Positions 32,241-41,128 of a stretch of DNA of 64,000 nt are shown here, in pieces. The position numbers and the translations under genes are program-made. The stretch is from Sulfuricurvum sp. Its GTDB lineage: Bacteria; Campylobacterota; Campylobacteria; Campylobacterales; Sulfurimonadaceae. The stretch lies in NCBI GenBank assembly GCA_024637295.1, contig JAGXFL010000009.1, forward strand, positions 112,105 through 176,104, in the 5' to 3' direction. The notes under the pieces were generated by a model that worked only from the letters and a program-made list of their open reading frames with translations, had not been told where the DNA came from and searched no databases. Each line of letters begins with the position of its first letter. Position 1 is the stretch's first letter.

Positions 32241-34274
32241 ATGAATCATAAAACAACTATTTTGTTGGCTCTAAGTGCTATTCAAGCATTAGCTCAAGAG
32301 AATACATACTCTTTAGATGCTTTAAGTGTAACGGCATTACGGGAGGAAGAAACAGTGTTTTCTCAGCCACTGAGCATTGATGTAAAACAATCTGATGAGA
32401 TTAGACTTGATCAAGTTATTTTTCAAAAAGATCTTCTAAATTCAATATCAGGTGTACGAGTTGAGCAAACAGGATCAATCATTGGACACAAAACTTCTAT
32501 TCGAATGCCTTTATCAACAGAGCCTTATTATCTCTTTTTACAAGACGGTATTCCAGTACAATCATCAGGATTTTTTAATCATAATGGATTAGCTTACACA
32601 ACGTATGGTTCAGCAAGTTCTGTCGAGGTTCTCAAGGGGACGGGATCGGCTTTGTATGGTTCAGATGCGATGGCTGGAACCATAAATGTTCTCTCAGCTA
32701 CAGAGCCAACAAAAGAACTAAAAAAGTCTTTACACACAAATATCGGTAGTGATGGGTATAAATCGATCAGCACAACGCTTAGCGATACAATTGATCAGAA
32801 AAGATCCTACTCTTTAGGGGTGCGTTATGATCATAACGATGGATGGAGAGAACACAGTAAATCGGAACGTTTGGAGGCTAATGGTCGTTTTGATTACTTG
32901 ATGAACAAAGATAATTTTGTAAAAATTGTTTTTGCGGCTTCAAAAACAGATGCCCAACAAGCAGATGATTTTTTAAATTATTCAAACATTGAGAATGGTT
33001 CTGCTGCTGCAAGTGACGATCCAAATTATTATACGGCACTTTCAAAGACGGACGTACGACGTCAATTTGATTATGCACGTTTGTCAGCTGAATTTATTAA
33101 TTATGCATTAGAGGATGCAGAGATCAGTATTACGCCTTATCTTCGTTACAACAGAAACCGCTATGTGGCAACATGGGAAACTACATTACCTAGCAACGAC
33201 AGTGTACAACAAAGCGTTGGCTTGCTAAATAAAATCAAATTTGAGCCGACTTGGGGACGTATTATCGCTGGATTGGATACAGAGTACACTCATGCAGACC
33301 AACAAAATAATCAAGAATATGATTACAATGCATCTATCTTAAAAGGGGCAATTTATGATTACACAGTTGATTACTACTCGCTTTCTCCTTACATCCATAC
33401 AGATTATAAAGTGTCAAACGTATTAACGCTCAGTGGTGGTATACGATACGATTCTAGCCATTATACGTATGATAACAAGATCTCAGACGGCAATGTATTT
33501 AATATATACTATCGTACGTCTGATCGTAAAGATTCGTTCAAACATACGAGCCCAAAGCTATCATTATCGTATCAGCCTAGCGCAGAACTCAATCTGTATG
33601 CACGTTATGCAAATGGATTTAGAATCCCACAAGCCAGCATGCTTTATTCATTAAAAAAAGGGTATGAAACGTATGGATTGAATCCGGAAACGTCTGACAT
33701 GGTTGAAGTTGGAATAAAAAAGGGCGACCAAACAAACTATGCTGAAATCTCAGGATATGTTACGAAAATCAAAGACACATTTACGCAAGACCAAGCAAGT
33801 GGAGTTAAATATTACCGCAACGGAGGAGCAAGTGTCCATCGAGGAGTAGAACTAGGTGTCTCTGTGAAAGTGACTTCAGATGTAGTTGCAAAGGGAAGTT
33901 ACAGCTATTCACAGCATTATTATGAAAATGATACAATATACCATGACAATCAAATGGCGTCTGCGCCTAATAACATGGCTAATGGGAGATTGTTTTATAC
34001 GCCAGAAACCATTAATGGCTTAGTAGTTATGGGAGAATGGCAATATACCGGATCGTACTGGATGGATGATGCGCATGTAAAAAAATACGGAGGGTATAAT
34101 ATTGGTAATTTAAAAGCCGATTATGCCTACACAAAAGCACTCTCCATTATTGCTAAAATTACGAATATTACAGATGAACGGTATGCTACGAGTGCAACGT
34201 ATGCTTACAGTAAATCTAAATACACTCCAGGTGACCCGAGACAATTCTTTGCAGGACTTCAATACACATGGTAA
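32241..34274 (+). CDS. TonB-dependent outer-membrane receptor
   Basis: A 677-aa receptor with signal peptide (MNHKTTILLALSAIQALAQ), TonB box region (YSLDALSVTALREEE), plug domain (VFSQPLSIDV to GSALYGSDAMAGTINVLS) and a 22-strand-type barrel ending GDPRQFFAGLQYTW with terminal aromatic. ATG 32241 is preferred to the track's 32220 because it begins the signal peptide and has TTGGA upstream. The next gene, a PepSY-type membrane protein, overlaps by 7 bp, a pairing typical of siderophore, haem or other metal-chelate uptake. No clear Fur box is visible before it. Ligand is unknown. Confidence 0.92.
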   Translation: MNHKTTILLALSAIQALAQENTYSLDALSVTALREEETVFSQPLSIDVKQSDEIRLDQVIFQKDLLNSISGVRVEQTGSIIGHKTSIRMPLSTEPYYLFLQDGIPVQSSGFFNHNGLAYTTYGSASSVEVLKGTGSALYGSDAMAGTINVLSATEPTKELKKSLHTNIGSDGYKSISTTLSDTIDQKRSYSLGVRYDHNDGWREHSKSERLEANGRFDYLMNKDNFVKIVFAASKTDAQQADDFLNYSNIENGSAAASDDPNYYTALSKTDVRRQFDYARLSAEFINYALEDAEISITPYLRYNRNRYVATWETTLPSNDSVQQSVGLLNKIKFEPTWGRIIAGLDTEYTHADQQNNQEYDYNASILKGAIYDYTVDYYSLSPYIHTDYKVSNVLTLSGGIRYDSSHYTYDNKISDGNVFNIYYRTSDRKDSFKHTSPKLSLSYQPSAELNLYARYANGFRIPQASMLYSLKKGYETYGLNPETSDMVEVGIKKGDQTNYAEISGYVTKIKDTFTQDQASGVKYYRNGGASVHRGVELGVSVKVTSDVVAKGSYSYSQHYYENDTIYHDNQMASAPNNMANGRLFYTPETINGLVVMGEWQYTGSYWMDDAHVKKYGGYNIGNLKADYAYTKALSIIAKITNITDERYATSATYAYSKSKYTPGDPRQFFAGLQYTW

Positions 34275-35617
34275 GACTTTCAAAACTACATAAACTTGGC
34301 GCACATACCGTTGTCTTCATGTTGCTGATTCTCTCGATCAGCGGATTTTTTCTCAACCATAAGAATTGGAACTTTTTATATTCTACTACATTTACATCGG
34401 TACCTAAGTCGGTTATAGAGCATGATACTTCATTGATAAATGGTTATTGGATTGATCCACTCAATGCAAACCATATTATCGCAGCAGGAAAACGGGGAAT
34501 CTTTGAAAGTGAGAATCAAGGAAAAGATTTTCAACAGCGTTTAGCAGTGCCATGTAATGCTCTGAAATCCTACGAAGGTATTTTGTACGCTGCAAGCCAT
34601 GATGGCATTTATCGTCAAGATACTTTGGGCGAATGGAAGCTTTTAGCGTTGGGTACCAAGCATATTAATGCGATAAGCGTTTATGCCAATCGTATTGTTG
34701 CTTCTGTTGATCAATCACAAATAGTAGTATTGGATTTAGAGGGAAATATTCTGCAACGAACAGCCCCGGTGATCAAAAGTAATGAGTTAGAGCATGATAT
34801 AAGTCTCGCACGACTTATCCGTGATGTCCATTATGGACGTGGCTTATTTGATGGGATTAGTTCGCTAATAATTAATGACTTTGCAACCATAATGTTGAGC
34901 TTTTTATTATTGAGTGGTATGGTGATGTCGGTATTGATCTATCAAACGCGTAAAAAGATTGCCAATCGCGGTAAAGCGATCAAAATGGTGCTAAAGGTGC
35001 ATGCGACAAGTATCAGTGTGGTAGCCACCATACCGCTAATATTGATAGCATTAAGCGGCATTTTGCTGGATCACTCTAAATTGTTTGCAGCATTTTTGAA
35101 ATCTGTGAGTATTTCTTCTACATATCAGCCTCCTGTCTATCATCAGCTAAGTTCAGATATTTGGTCGGTGGATTATGATGGAGATGTTTACCGCATCGGC
35201 AATCGTCACGGTATTTACCAAAGCAGTGACCTTAAAGAGTGGGATTTTGAAAACAGCGGATTTGCGTATAAGATGATTCGTAACGGGTCAATATTGTATG
35301 TCAGTGGAATGGGCGCACCTAATAGAGTTTTAGAAAATAATGTTTGGAAGAAATTAGAACACTCTCCTCATATGTTCAAAGACGTTATAACGATAAATGG
35401 AAAAGTACATTATCTCAAGGGGCATAAGAATAGTGTAGCATTACCCCATTTTCAGGATGCGACATTGTATAGCGTTTTATTCACATTACATGACGGCTCT
35501 TTTTTTGGTGATTGGTGGGCATATGTAAATGACGTAACCGCCGTAACATTGATTTTCTTGCTAATTAGCGGAATAATCTTATGGATGAGAATAAAAAGAA
35601 TTTTAAAAGTCAAATAA
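34268..35617 (+). CDS. PepSY-type membrane protein with periplasmic propeller-like domains
   Basis: A 449-aa inner-membrane protein starting with the PepSY-TM signature LHKLGAHTVVFMLLILSISGFFLNH. About four membrane helices are separated by periplasmic domains with WD/YCF48-like repeats (IIAAGKRGIFESENQGKDF, GILYAASHDGIYRQDT, VYRIGNRHGIYQSSDL), a second LKVHATSISVVATIPLILIALSGILLDHS helix and a C-terminal helix. PepSY proteins beside TonB receptors often reduce ferric chelates or handle other metals. The beta-propeller-like stretches are unusual for simple PepSY reductases. Translation is coupled to the receptor gene. Confidence 0.75.
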   Translation: MVRLSKLHKLGAHTVVFMLLILSISGFFLNHKNWNFLYSTTFTSVPKSVIEHDTSLINGYWIDPLNANHIIAAGKRGIFESENQGKDFQQRLAVPCNALKSYEGILYAASHDGIYRQDTLGEWKLLALGTKHINAISVYANRIVASVDQSQIVVLDLEGNILQRTAPVIKSNELEHDISLARLIRDVHYGRGLFDGISSLIINDFATIMLSFLLLSGMVMSVLIYQTRKKIANRGKAIKMVLKVHATSISVVATIPLILIALSGILLDHSKLFAAFLKSVSISSTYQPPVYHQLSSDIWSVDYDGDVYRIGNRHGIYQSSDLKEWDFENSGFAYKMIRNGSILYVSGMGAPNRVLENNVWKKLEHSPHMFKDVITINGKVHYLKGHKNSVALPHFQDATLYSVLFTLHDGSFFGDWWAYVNDVTAVTLIFLLISGIILWMRIKRILKVK

Positions 35618-35635
35618 TCATGCTAATGATTTGAC
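35609..35635 (+). repeat. Inverted repeat across the PepSY gene stop codon
   Basis: GTCAAAT and ATTTGAC pair around an inner CAT/ATG stem and a short loop, spanning the TAA of the PepSY gene. No T-run follows. It probably marks the transcript end of the receptor operon before moaA. Confidence 0.4.
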
Positions 35636-35699
35636 TAAATAAAACTCAAAACTACTTTTAGATACTATCGCACACAATGAGCTATGCCCAAGGATGAAT

Positions 35700-36665
35700 G
35701 TGTTAATAGATAGTTATGGCAGAACGGTTGATTATTTACGGGTTTCGGTGACGGAGCGGTGTAATTTTCGATGCCAGTACTGTATGCCTGAAAAACCCTT
35801 TTCATGGGTACCAAAAGAAAATCTACTCAGCTTCGAAGAATTGTTTGAATTTATGAAAGTCGCGATTGATGAAGGGGTCAAAAAAATCCGTATTACGGGT
35901 GGTGAACCGCTTTTACGAGAAAATTTGGATACTTTTATCAAGTTGATCCATGATTATAAAAATGACATTGATCTAGCGATGACCACGAACGCCTTTTTGC
36001 TCAAAGGTGCCGCACAAAAACTCTACGATGCAGGGCTTCGTCGTTTAAATGTCTCTATTGATTCACTCAACGCGGATGTTGCTGAAAAAATCGCAAAAAA
36101 AGATGTTCTTAAAAATGTCCTCGAAGGGATCGAAGAAGCGTTGAAGGTCGGATTCCGAGTTAAGGCCAATATGGTCCCCATGAAGGGGCTTAATGACAAT
36201 GAAATCTTGGATATTTTAGAGTATTGCAAAGAGCGCAATATCGTAGTGCGTTTTATCGAATACATGGAAAATGTCCATGCAGAGGTCGATATAAAAGGGA
36301 TGCAAAGTCATGAACTTCTAGCGATTATCGGCAGTCGATATAGCTATGTCGATGAGGGCTTTGACGGCCATTCACCATCGCACTACTATAAACTTGAAGA
36401 TGGATATGAGTTTGGAATCATTGAGCCGCACAAAGACGATTTTTGTACCAAATGCAATCGTATCCGCCTCACCGCAGAGGGTAATTTGATTCCGTGTTTG
36501 TATTTTGATGAAGCGATGAGTATCCGTGATGCAGTGCGACGCGGTGATATCAAAGAAGCGGCCCTGGTACTCAAAGAGGTCATTCGCACTAAGCCCGAGA
36601 AAAATCGCTGGTCTGATCCTGAGGGTGAAGCTTCGAAGCGTGCCTTTTACGAAACGGGTGGTTGA
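35700..36665 (+). CDS. moaA: GTP 3',8-cyclase MoaA (molybdenum cofactor biosynthesis)
   Basis: A radical SAM enzyme for the first step of molybdopterin synthesis. The N-terminal cluster is CNFRCQYC, the GGEPLL motif follows, the C-terminal second cluster is [18 protein letters not shown], and the protein ends in the required GG. The track starts at ATG 35694, but AAGGA would overlap that codon; GTG 35700 gives MLIDSYGR, the usual start in this phylum, with AAGGA five bases upstream. Length is then 321 aa. queE follows 3 bp after, so molybdopterin and queuosine precursor genes share a transcript. Confidence 0.95.
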   Translation: MLIDSYGRTVDYLRVSVTERCNFRCQYCMPEKPFSWVPKENLLSFEELFEFMKVAIDEGVKKIRITGGEPLLRENLDTFIKLIHDYKNDIDLAMTTNAFLLKGAAQKLYDAGLRRLNVSIDSLNADVAEKIAKKDVLKNVLEGIEEALKVGFRVKANMVPMKGLNDNEILDILEYCKERNIVVRFIEYMENVHAEVDIKGMQSHELLAIIGSRYSYVDEGFDGHSPSHYYKLEDGYEFGIIEPHKDDFCTKCNRIRLTAEGNLIPCLYFDEAMSIRDAVRRGDIKEAALVLKEVIRTKPEKNRWSDPEGEASKRAFYETGG

Positions 36666-36668
36666 TAG

Positions 36669-37427
36669 ATGCTTCAATTAGTCGAACATTTTTATTCTAT
36701 ACAGGGTGAGGGAAAGTATACAGGTGTCCCTTCTGTATTTTTCCGATTCGGAGGATGCAATCTTACGTGTGCAGGGTTTGGATGTCATGAAATAGCTCCA
36801 AATGGTACCGAAGTTATCGGATGTGATACTGCATATGCTGTTGATCGCAAAGCCTTTGGTGGGCTGTGGCAAGAGGTCGAAGAGCTTCAAACGCTGATAT
36901 GGATCATGAATTCCTACCGTCTTCCTCCTCACGTGGATGTAGTGCTTACAGGCGGAGAGCCGCTGATCTATGGCAATGAACCGATTTTTCTTGAGTTTAT
37001 TGAGCATTTGATCTCGCAAGGGCATCGTGTAACGTTTGAGACCAATGCCACTATTACACCTGATTTCGCTAAATACCCTTTTTACAAAGAAGCGGTGTAT
37101 GCCCTCTCAGTCAAGCTTTCCAACAGCGGTGAGCCGTATGATAAACGGGTAAAATTTGAGATTCTTGACTCCATCATTACCAACACAAATGGAAGTTTTT
37201 TTAAATTCACAGTGGATGAGCCCTCTCTCGTCTCCCATATCGAATCCGAAATCGATGAGATCATCACCCGTTATCCGCTTACCCCTGTGTATTGTATGCC
37301 TTTGGGTGGCGATAAATCTCATATTGAAGCCAATTGTGAGGCGGTGATCGAGTTTTGCAAACGCCGTGGCTTTATCTACAGTGACCGTCTTCATATACGC
37401 ATTTGGGATCAAAATCATGGTGTATAA
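36669..37427 (+). CDS. queE: 7-carboxy-7-deazaguanine synthase QueE
   Basis: A radical SAM enzyme of the queuosine pathway. The N-terminus YSIQGEGKYTGVPSVFFRFGGC leads into an atypical cluster region, CNLTCAGFGCHEIAPNGTEV then GCD, with more spacing between cysteines than the classic CX3CX2C; this is seen in the epsilonproteobacterial clade as I recall. TGGEPLIYGNE is the GGE motif and RLHIRIWD lies near the end. Length 252 aa. It precedes an ORF6N stub and queD. Confidence 0.9.
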   Translation: MLQLVEHFYSIQGEGKYTGVPSVFFRFGGCNLTCAGFGCHEIAPNGTEVIGCDTAYAVDRKAFGGLWQEVEELQTLIWIMNSYRLPPHVDVVLTGGEPLIYGNEPIFLEFIEHLISQGHRVTFETNATITPDFAKYPFYKEAVYALSVKLSNSGEPYDKRVKFEILDSIITNTNGSFFKFTVDEPSLVSHIESEIDEIITRYPLTPVYCMPLGGDKSHIEANCEAVIEFCKRRGFIYSDRLHIRIWDQNHGV

Positions 37428-37428
37428 G

Positions 37429-37665
37429 ATGAGCAGTCTTCTCGTAGAGAAAGTCAGAGAGAAGATTTACCGTATTCGCAATATTGAAGTGATGTTGGAT
37501 TCTGATTTGGCAGAGCTCTATGGTGTAGAAACAAAATATATTAATCAGGCTGTTTCTCGGAATACTGAGCGATTTCCGAATGATTTTGTTTTTGAACTCT
37601 CTCAAGATGAGTGGGACAACTTGAAGTCACAAAATGTGACCTCAAAAGGTAGTAATATATCATGA
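37429..37665 (+). pseudogene. ORF6N-domain stub (truncated DNA-binding/phage-type protein)
   Basis: A 78-codon ORF between queE and queD. VREKIYRIRNIEVMLDSDLA, then ELYGVETKYINQAVSRN and RFPNDFVFELSQDEW form the start of an ORF6N (KilA-N-related) domain, usually followed by a longer region (QNVTS then GGRRYLPYAFTEQG) in phage and island proteins. Here the frame ends at NVTSKGSNIS, cutting the domain before that segment. The stop overlaps the queD ATG (ATGA). Its start is 1 bp after the queE stop; the track's earlier start at 37366 lies inside queE. It is probably a remnant of a once longer gene, but expression as a short protein cannot be ruled out. Confidence 0.7.
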
Positions 37666-38243
37666 TAATACGAAAACTCTTTAAATTTGAAAATGCCCAC
37701 ATAGTCCGAGGGTGCTCTACCCAGCGTTGCCGCGCTTCATTACATGGACACTCTTACAAAGTCGAAGTGTTGTTTGAATCCGCGTATCTTGATCACGGGC
37801 AGATGGTCTATGATTTTGGTTTGATGAAACAGGGGATGAAAGCTCTGATTGACAGCTTTGATCACGCGATTGCCTTATGGGATGGCGATGATGCTGTGTA
37901 TCTGGAAGATATGAAACGCAACTCTAGCCGTTGGGTACAACTGCCTGTCTCTCCATCAGCAGAGCAATTCAGCCGTGTCATCTTTGTGATGATCGATCGT
38001 CTTTTGGGATGTACGCAGGTGATAAACGGTGAGCGGGGAGTAAAGCTGCACAGTATTATCGTCCATGAGACCGACACCGGATATGCACAAGGATTTTCAC
38101 AAGATGCCTACTCGGATATTATGGGGACGATTCCATTGCAAAAAATTATTTTCAGCGAAGGGGTAAGAGCCGATTGGCCTGATGCGCTGATGTGGGAGAA
38201 AGTTTTAGCTGGAGAGGTGTTTACCAACCCTGATACGGTTTAA
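37662..38243 (+). CDS. queD: 6-carboxy-tetrahydropterin synthase QueD
   Basis: Second enzyme of the queuosine pathway. The 193-aa protein begins KLFKFENAHIVRGC and has the zinc-binding HGHSYKVEV, DFGLMKQGMKALIDSFDHA and the catalytic VHETDTGYAQ. It is longer than E. coli QueD (about 120 aa) through an insert (EDMKRNSSRWVQLPVSPSAEQ) and a C-terminal extension, which is usual for this phylum's type. Its start overlaps the ORF6N stub and its last 4 bases overlap moeA on the opposite strand. Confidence 0.92.
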   Translation: MIIRKLFKFENAHIVRGCSTQRCRASLHGHSYKVEVLFESAYLDHGQMVYDFGLMKQGMKALIDSFDHAIALWDGDDAVYLEDMKRNSSRWVQLPVSPSAEQFSRVIFVMIDRLLGCTQVINGERGVKLHSIIVHETDTGYAQGFSQDAYSDIMGTIPLQKIIFSEGVRADWPDALMWEKVLAGEVFTNPDTV

Positions 38244-39457
38244 AGTGTTACCAGAGATACTTGGACATCCGAATTCATACACCAGCGTGTCGGGATGATT
38301 CTTACTTCTGAACCTTGCTCAAATTTTTCCACATTTTCGTCCACCATCATATAACCATTGGCTCGTGAGAGCGGAAGCACCATTCCGGGACCGAAGTTTG
38401 GACTTGGGGTAAACGTCGAACCATCAAACCAACCAGGGATCAATGAACGGCGCCCTTTTTTCATGATAAACGGTTCGGCCATACGTGTGGTGATGGTAGA
38501 GAGGTATTTATCATGCCTACCGCTAAGAGAGTGGATGATACTTTGACCAAAGAGTTCGAAACACAAAGCGGAAGCCAAAGGATTTCCTGGTAGATTAAGA
38601 ATGAGGGTATTGTTAATACGTCCAAAGGTTGTCGGTTTGCCGGGTTTGATGTCGACGGATTCAAAAAGACTCTCGAAGCCAAGTTCTTGAAATGCCTTCT
38701 TGGTGTAGTCAGCATCTCCGATACTCACACCTCCGGAAGTGACGATCAAATCGGCATCTAATGAACTGGCGATATGGTTTTGGATCGACTCAACGGTATC
38801 TTCCGCAGTACCTGTAAAAATAACTTCACATCCAAGCTCCGCAGCACGAGCAGTAAACGTTGGGGTGTTGGTGTTGTACAACTGATTATTACCCAGCGTT
38901 TCAAAATGCATTTTGAGCTCATTTCCTGAGGAGAAGAACGCGACTCTAGGACGTCGATAGAGTTTGATGTGGGTTATCCCTTGAGATGCAAGCAGTGTGA
39001 TGTGATGGGCATGCAAAAAGGTCCCATTTTTAAGCAGTTCCATATCGAATTGGATGTCTTCACCTTTGAGACGAATGTGCTGTCCTGCTGTGATGTTAGA
39101 GTCAAAAGTGACCTTATTTTCATGGATGGTTACATTTTCAATGGGGACAATCGCCTCGCATCCTTGCGGGATCTTTGCTCCGGTCATAATACGGATACAT
39201 TGATCTTCAGTTAGTCGGACATCATTGACGTCTCCGGCGAAGACAACACACGATTGCGGCAATGTTTTACCACCATCACAGACACGAATGGCATATCCGT
39301 CCATCGCCGAATTATCAAATTCAGGAAGGGAATGTGTAGCGATTACCGTCTGTGCCAATACTCGATTCAGAGCATTTTCGATGGGGACAATTTCCGTACT
39401 TAATGGCAATGCTGCGGAATAAATATGGTGCAATGCCTCTTCGACGTTGATGGCCAT
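38240..39457 (-). CDS. moeA: Molybdopterin molybdenumtransferase MoeA
   Basis: Inserts molybdate into adenylated molybdopterin. The 405-aa protein shows the MoeA start ALNRVLAQTVIATHSLPEFD with SAMDGYA, the domain III motif VTSGGVSIGDADYTKK and the substrate loop LPGNPLASALCFE. Length is normal. It converges on queD with a 4-nt overlap. Together with moaA 1.6 kb away it indicates molybdoenzymes such as nitrate, formate or sulfur-compound oxidoreductases elsewhere in the genome. Confidence 0.95.
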   Translation of the reverse strand: MAINVEEALHHIYSAALPLSTEIVPIENALNRVLAQTVIATHSLPEFDNSAMDGYAIRVCDGGKTLPQSCVVFAGDVNDVRLTEDQCIRIMTGAKIPQGCEAIVPIENVTIHENKVTFDSNITAGQHIRLKGEDIQFDMELLKNGTFLHAHHITLLASQGITHIKLYRRPRVAFFSSGNELKMHFETLGNNQLYNTNTPTFTARAAELGCEVIFTGTAEDTVESIQNHIASSLDADLIVTSGGVSIGDADYTKKAFQELGFESLFESVDIKPGKPTTFGRINNTLILNLPGNPLASALCFELFGQSIIHSLSGRHDKYLSTITTRMAEPFIMKKGRRSLIPGWFDGSTFTPSPNFGPGMVLPLSRANGYMMVDENVEKFEQGSEVRIIPTRWCMNSDVQVSLVTL

Positions 39458-39535
39458 TATGTCTCCTTGAAGGTGTTCCCTTATGCTTTGGGAATGGTTA
39501 GATGATTATAAGCAAACTAAGGTAAAATCCCCTTT

Positions 39536-39946
39536 ATGGAAACATTATACACAACAGGACTCGAGATCCATTTTGCCGGAATTGTTGTTTTATTTGCAGT
39601 TGTATTATTTAACTTGGTCATGCTTGCTCTATCTCATCAGCTTATACGTTATGCTAAACGATTGCGTATCGTCATGCCCATATCCGCATCGCTGATAACC
39701 ATCTCTATTTTCACAGGTAGTGTGATGATGGCAGCAAAGCATCTGCATTTTACGTTCGCGAATGTAGCGATGATCATTGTAAGCATTGTATTTATTATCT
39801 TAGAGATCAAGCGTTATAGGATACTAAAATATCAAACGGACATACGAGAAGATAATGCATTTACGCGATATAAACAAAAAGCGTTTCAGATACTAGGGTT
39901 AGAAGTATTTCTTTTGGTACTGATGAGTATTTGGATGCTAGTATGA
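39536..39946 (+). CDS. Four-helix membrane protein before rsmE
   Basis: A 136-aa membrane protein with four predicted helices (IHFAGIVVLFAVVLFNLVML, VMPISASLITISIFTGSVMM, FANVAMIIVSIVFIILEI, FQILGLEVFLLVLMSIWMLV). A histidine after helix 2 (AAKHLHF) and one at helix 1 are noted but no family is recognised. Its TGA overlaps the rsmE ATG (ATGA), so translation is coupled. The same gene pair is, as I recall, common in Campylobacterota. The shorter overlapping ORF at 39483 is a shadow. Confidence 0.75.
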   Translation: METLYTTGLEIHFAGIVVLFAVVLFNLVMLALSHQLIRYAKRLRIVMPISASLITISIFTGSVMMAAKHLHFTFANVAMIIVSIVFIILEIKRYRILKYQTDIREDNAFTRYKQKAFQILGLEVFLLVLMSIWMLV

Positions 39947-40623
39947 AATTTATGCTCAGTACCGATGCGGGAAAGTCTCAGCTACGTTTGAACGGTGATG
40001 AGTACAAATATGTCGTCAAGGTTCGTCGACATGTTGTAGGAGATATCCTTTCATTTCGTAATCGTACCGATTTGAGTGAAGAATATCGCTATATTCTTGA
40101 AAGTGCCGATGGCCGTAATGCTACTTTTATTTTGGAAAGTCACGAACGCGTAGTGGTTGAATCTACTAAGAAACTGCATATCGGATGGTGTATTATTGAT
40201 CCTAAAACCGTTGAAAAAGTACTTCCGATGCTTACGGAAATGGGAGTTTCGAAAATCACTTTTATACAGTGTCACCGCTCTCAACGTAATTTTCGCTTTG
40301 ATTTTGAGCGCTTTGAACGCATTATGGAAAGTTCGATTATGCAGTGTGGACGTACTTCGTTCATTGAGTTTGGAGAATCGGCTTCGTTGAACGATTTTTT
40401 GAATGAACATCAAAATTCTGTTATCTTGGATTTTGGCGGAGAAGCATTGAAGCGTAATGAGGAATTTGAGACGGTCATAATCGGATGTGAGGGGGGATTT
40501 CATGAGAGTGAACGCGCACTCTTTACAACCCATCGTGTTCGCCATTTTAGTTCATCGATGATTTTGCGCTCAGAGAGTGCGGCAGTTGCAGTTGCATCTA
40601 TGGCGTTATCCTGTAGATTTTGA
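39943..40623 (+). CDS. rsmE: 16S rRNA m3U1498 methyltransferase RsmE
   Basis: Methylates U1498 of 16S rRNA. The 226-aa SPOUT protein has the N-terminal PUA-like part (EYKYVVKVRRHVVGDIL) and the knotted C-terminal part: KVLPMLTEMGVSKITF, QCGRTS, VIIGCEGGFHESERALF, and SMILRSESAAVAVASMAL, where ILRSETA-like sequence is the AdoMet-binding knot. The track's TTG start (39931) is replaced by ATG 39943, which overlaps the preceding TGA. Confidence 0.93.
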   Translation: MKFMLSTDAGKSQLRLNGDEYKYVVKVRRHVVGDILSFRNRTDLSEEYRYILESADGRNATFILESHERVVVESTKKLHIGWCIIDPKTVEKVLPMLTEMGVSKITFIQCHRSQRNFRFDFERFERIMESSIMQCGRTSFIEFGESASLNDFLNEHQNSVILDFGGEALKRNEEFETVIIGCEGGFHESERALFTTHRVRHFSSSMILRSESAAVAVASMALSCRF

Positions 40624-40660
40624 GCTATAATATTCACTTATTAACCATCCAAGGTAACCA

Positions 40661-41128
40661 ATGGTCCAAAAACTCCTAACCGTTTTTATCTCATTCAGCC
40701 TCCTAATTAGCTCAACAGTTTTTGCCGCAAAACCAACACCATCCACCCAAACAACTCCAAGAAAGCAAAAACTCGTACTCATGCCAATCATCGTCAGCAG
40801 TGAGGATATGAGACTGCGAGGTCAGATGGAGACAGCTCTCGTAGAGGGATTGCAGGAAAAATACATCGTTTTTTCAGGAGATAATGTTTTGCAAAAACAA
40901 CGTGAAGCTTTTGCAAAAGAATCCAGAGAAGCCAAAGGAGATTGCGATCAAACCAAATGTATGCAAAACATTGCAGAAAGTTTTGCCTCAGAACTCGTAG
41001 CAGTCGCCCATGTCACCAAACAAGACGGAGGCTATTTCCTCTCCATCAATATTCAAAATATCTTTGATGAAAAAGTAGTCTATTCTAAATCCCTCGCCTA
41101 TGAAAACCAAACAGCATTTCAAGTGATA
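40661..41128 (+). repeat. Diverged direct repeat, copy 1 (paralogue N-terminal domain)
   Basis: About 470 bp here align with 42504-42962. Both begin ATGGTCCAAAAACTCCTAAC and run through the shared N-terminal domain. Most differences are at third codon positions, which points to an old duplication held under protein-level selection rather than a recent repeat. Confidence 0.85.
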
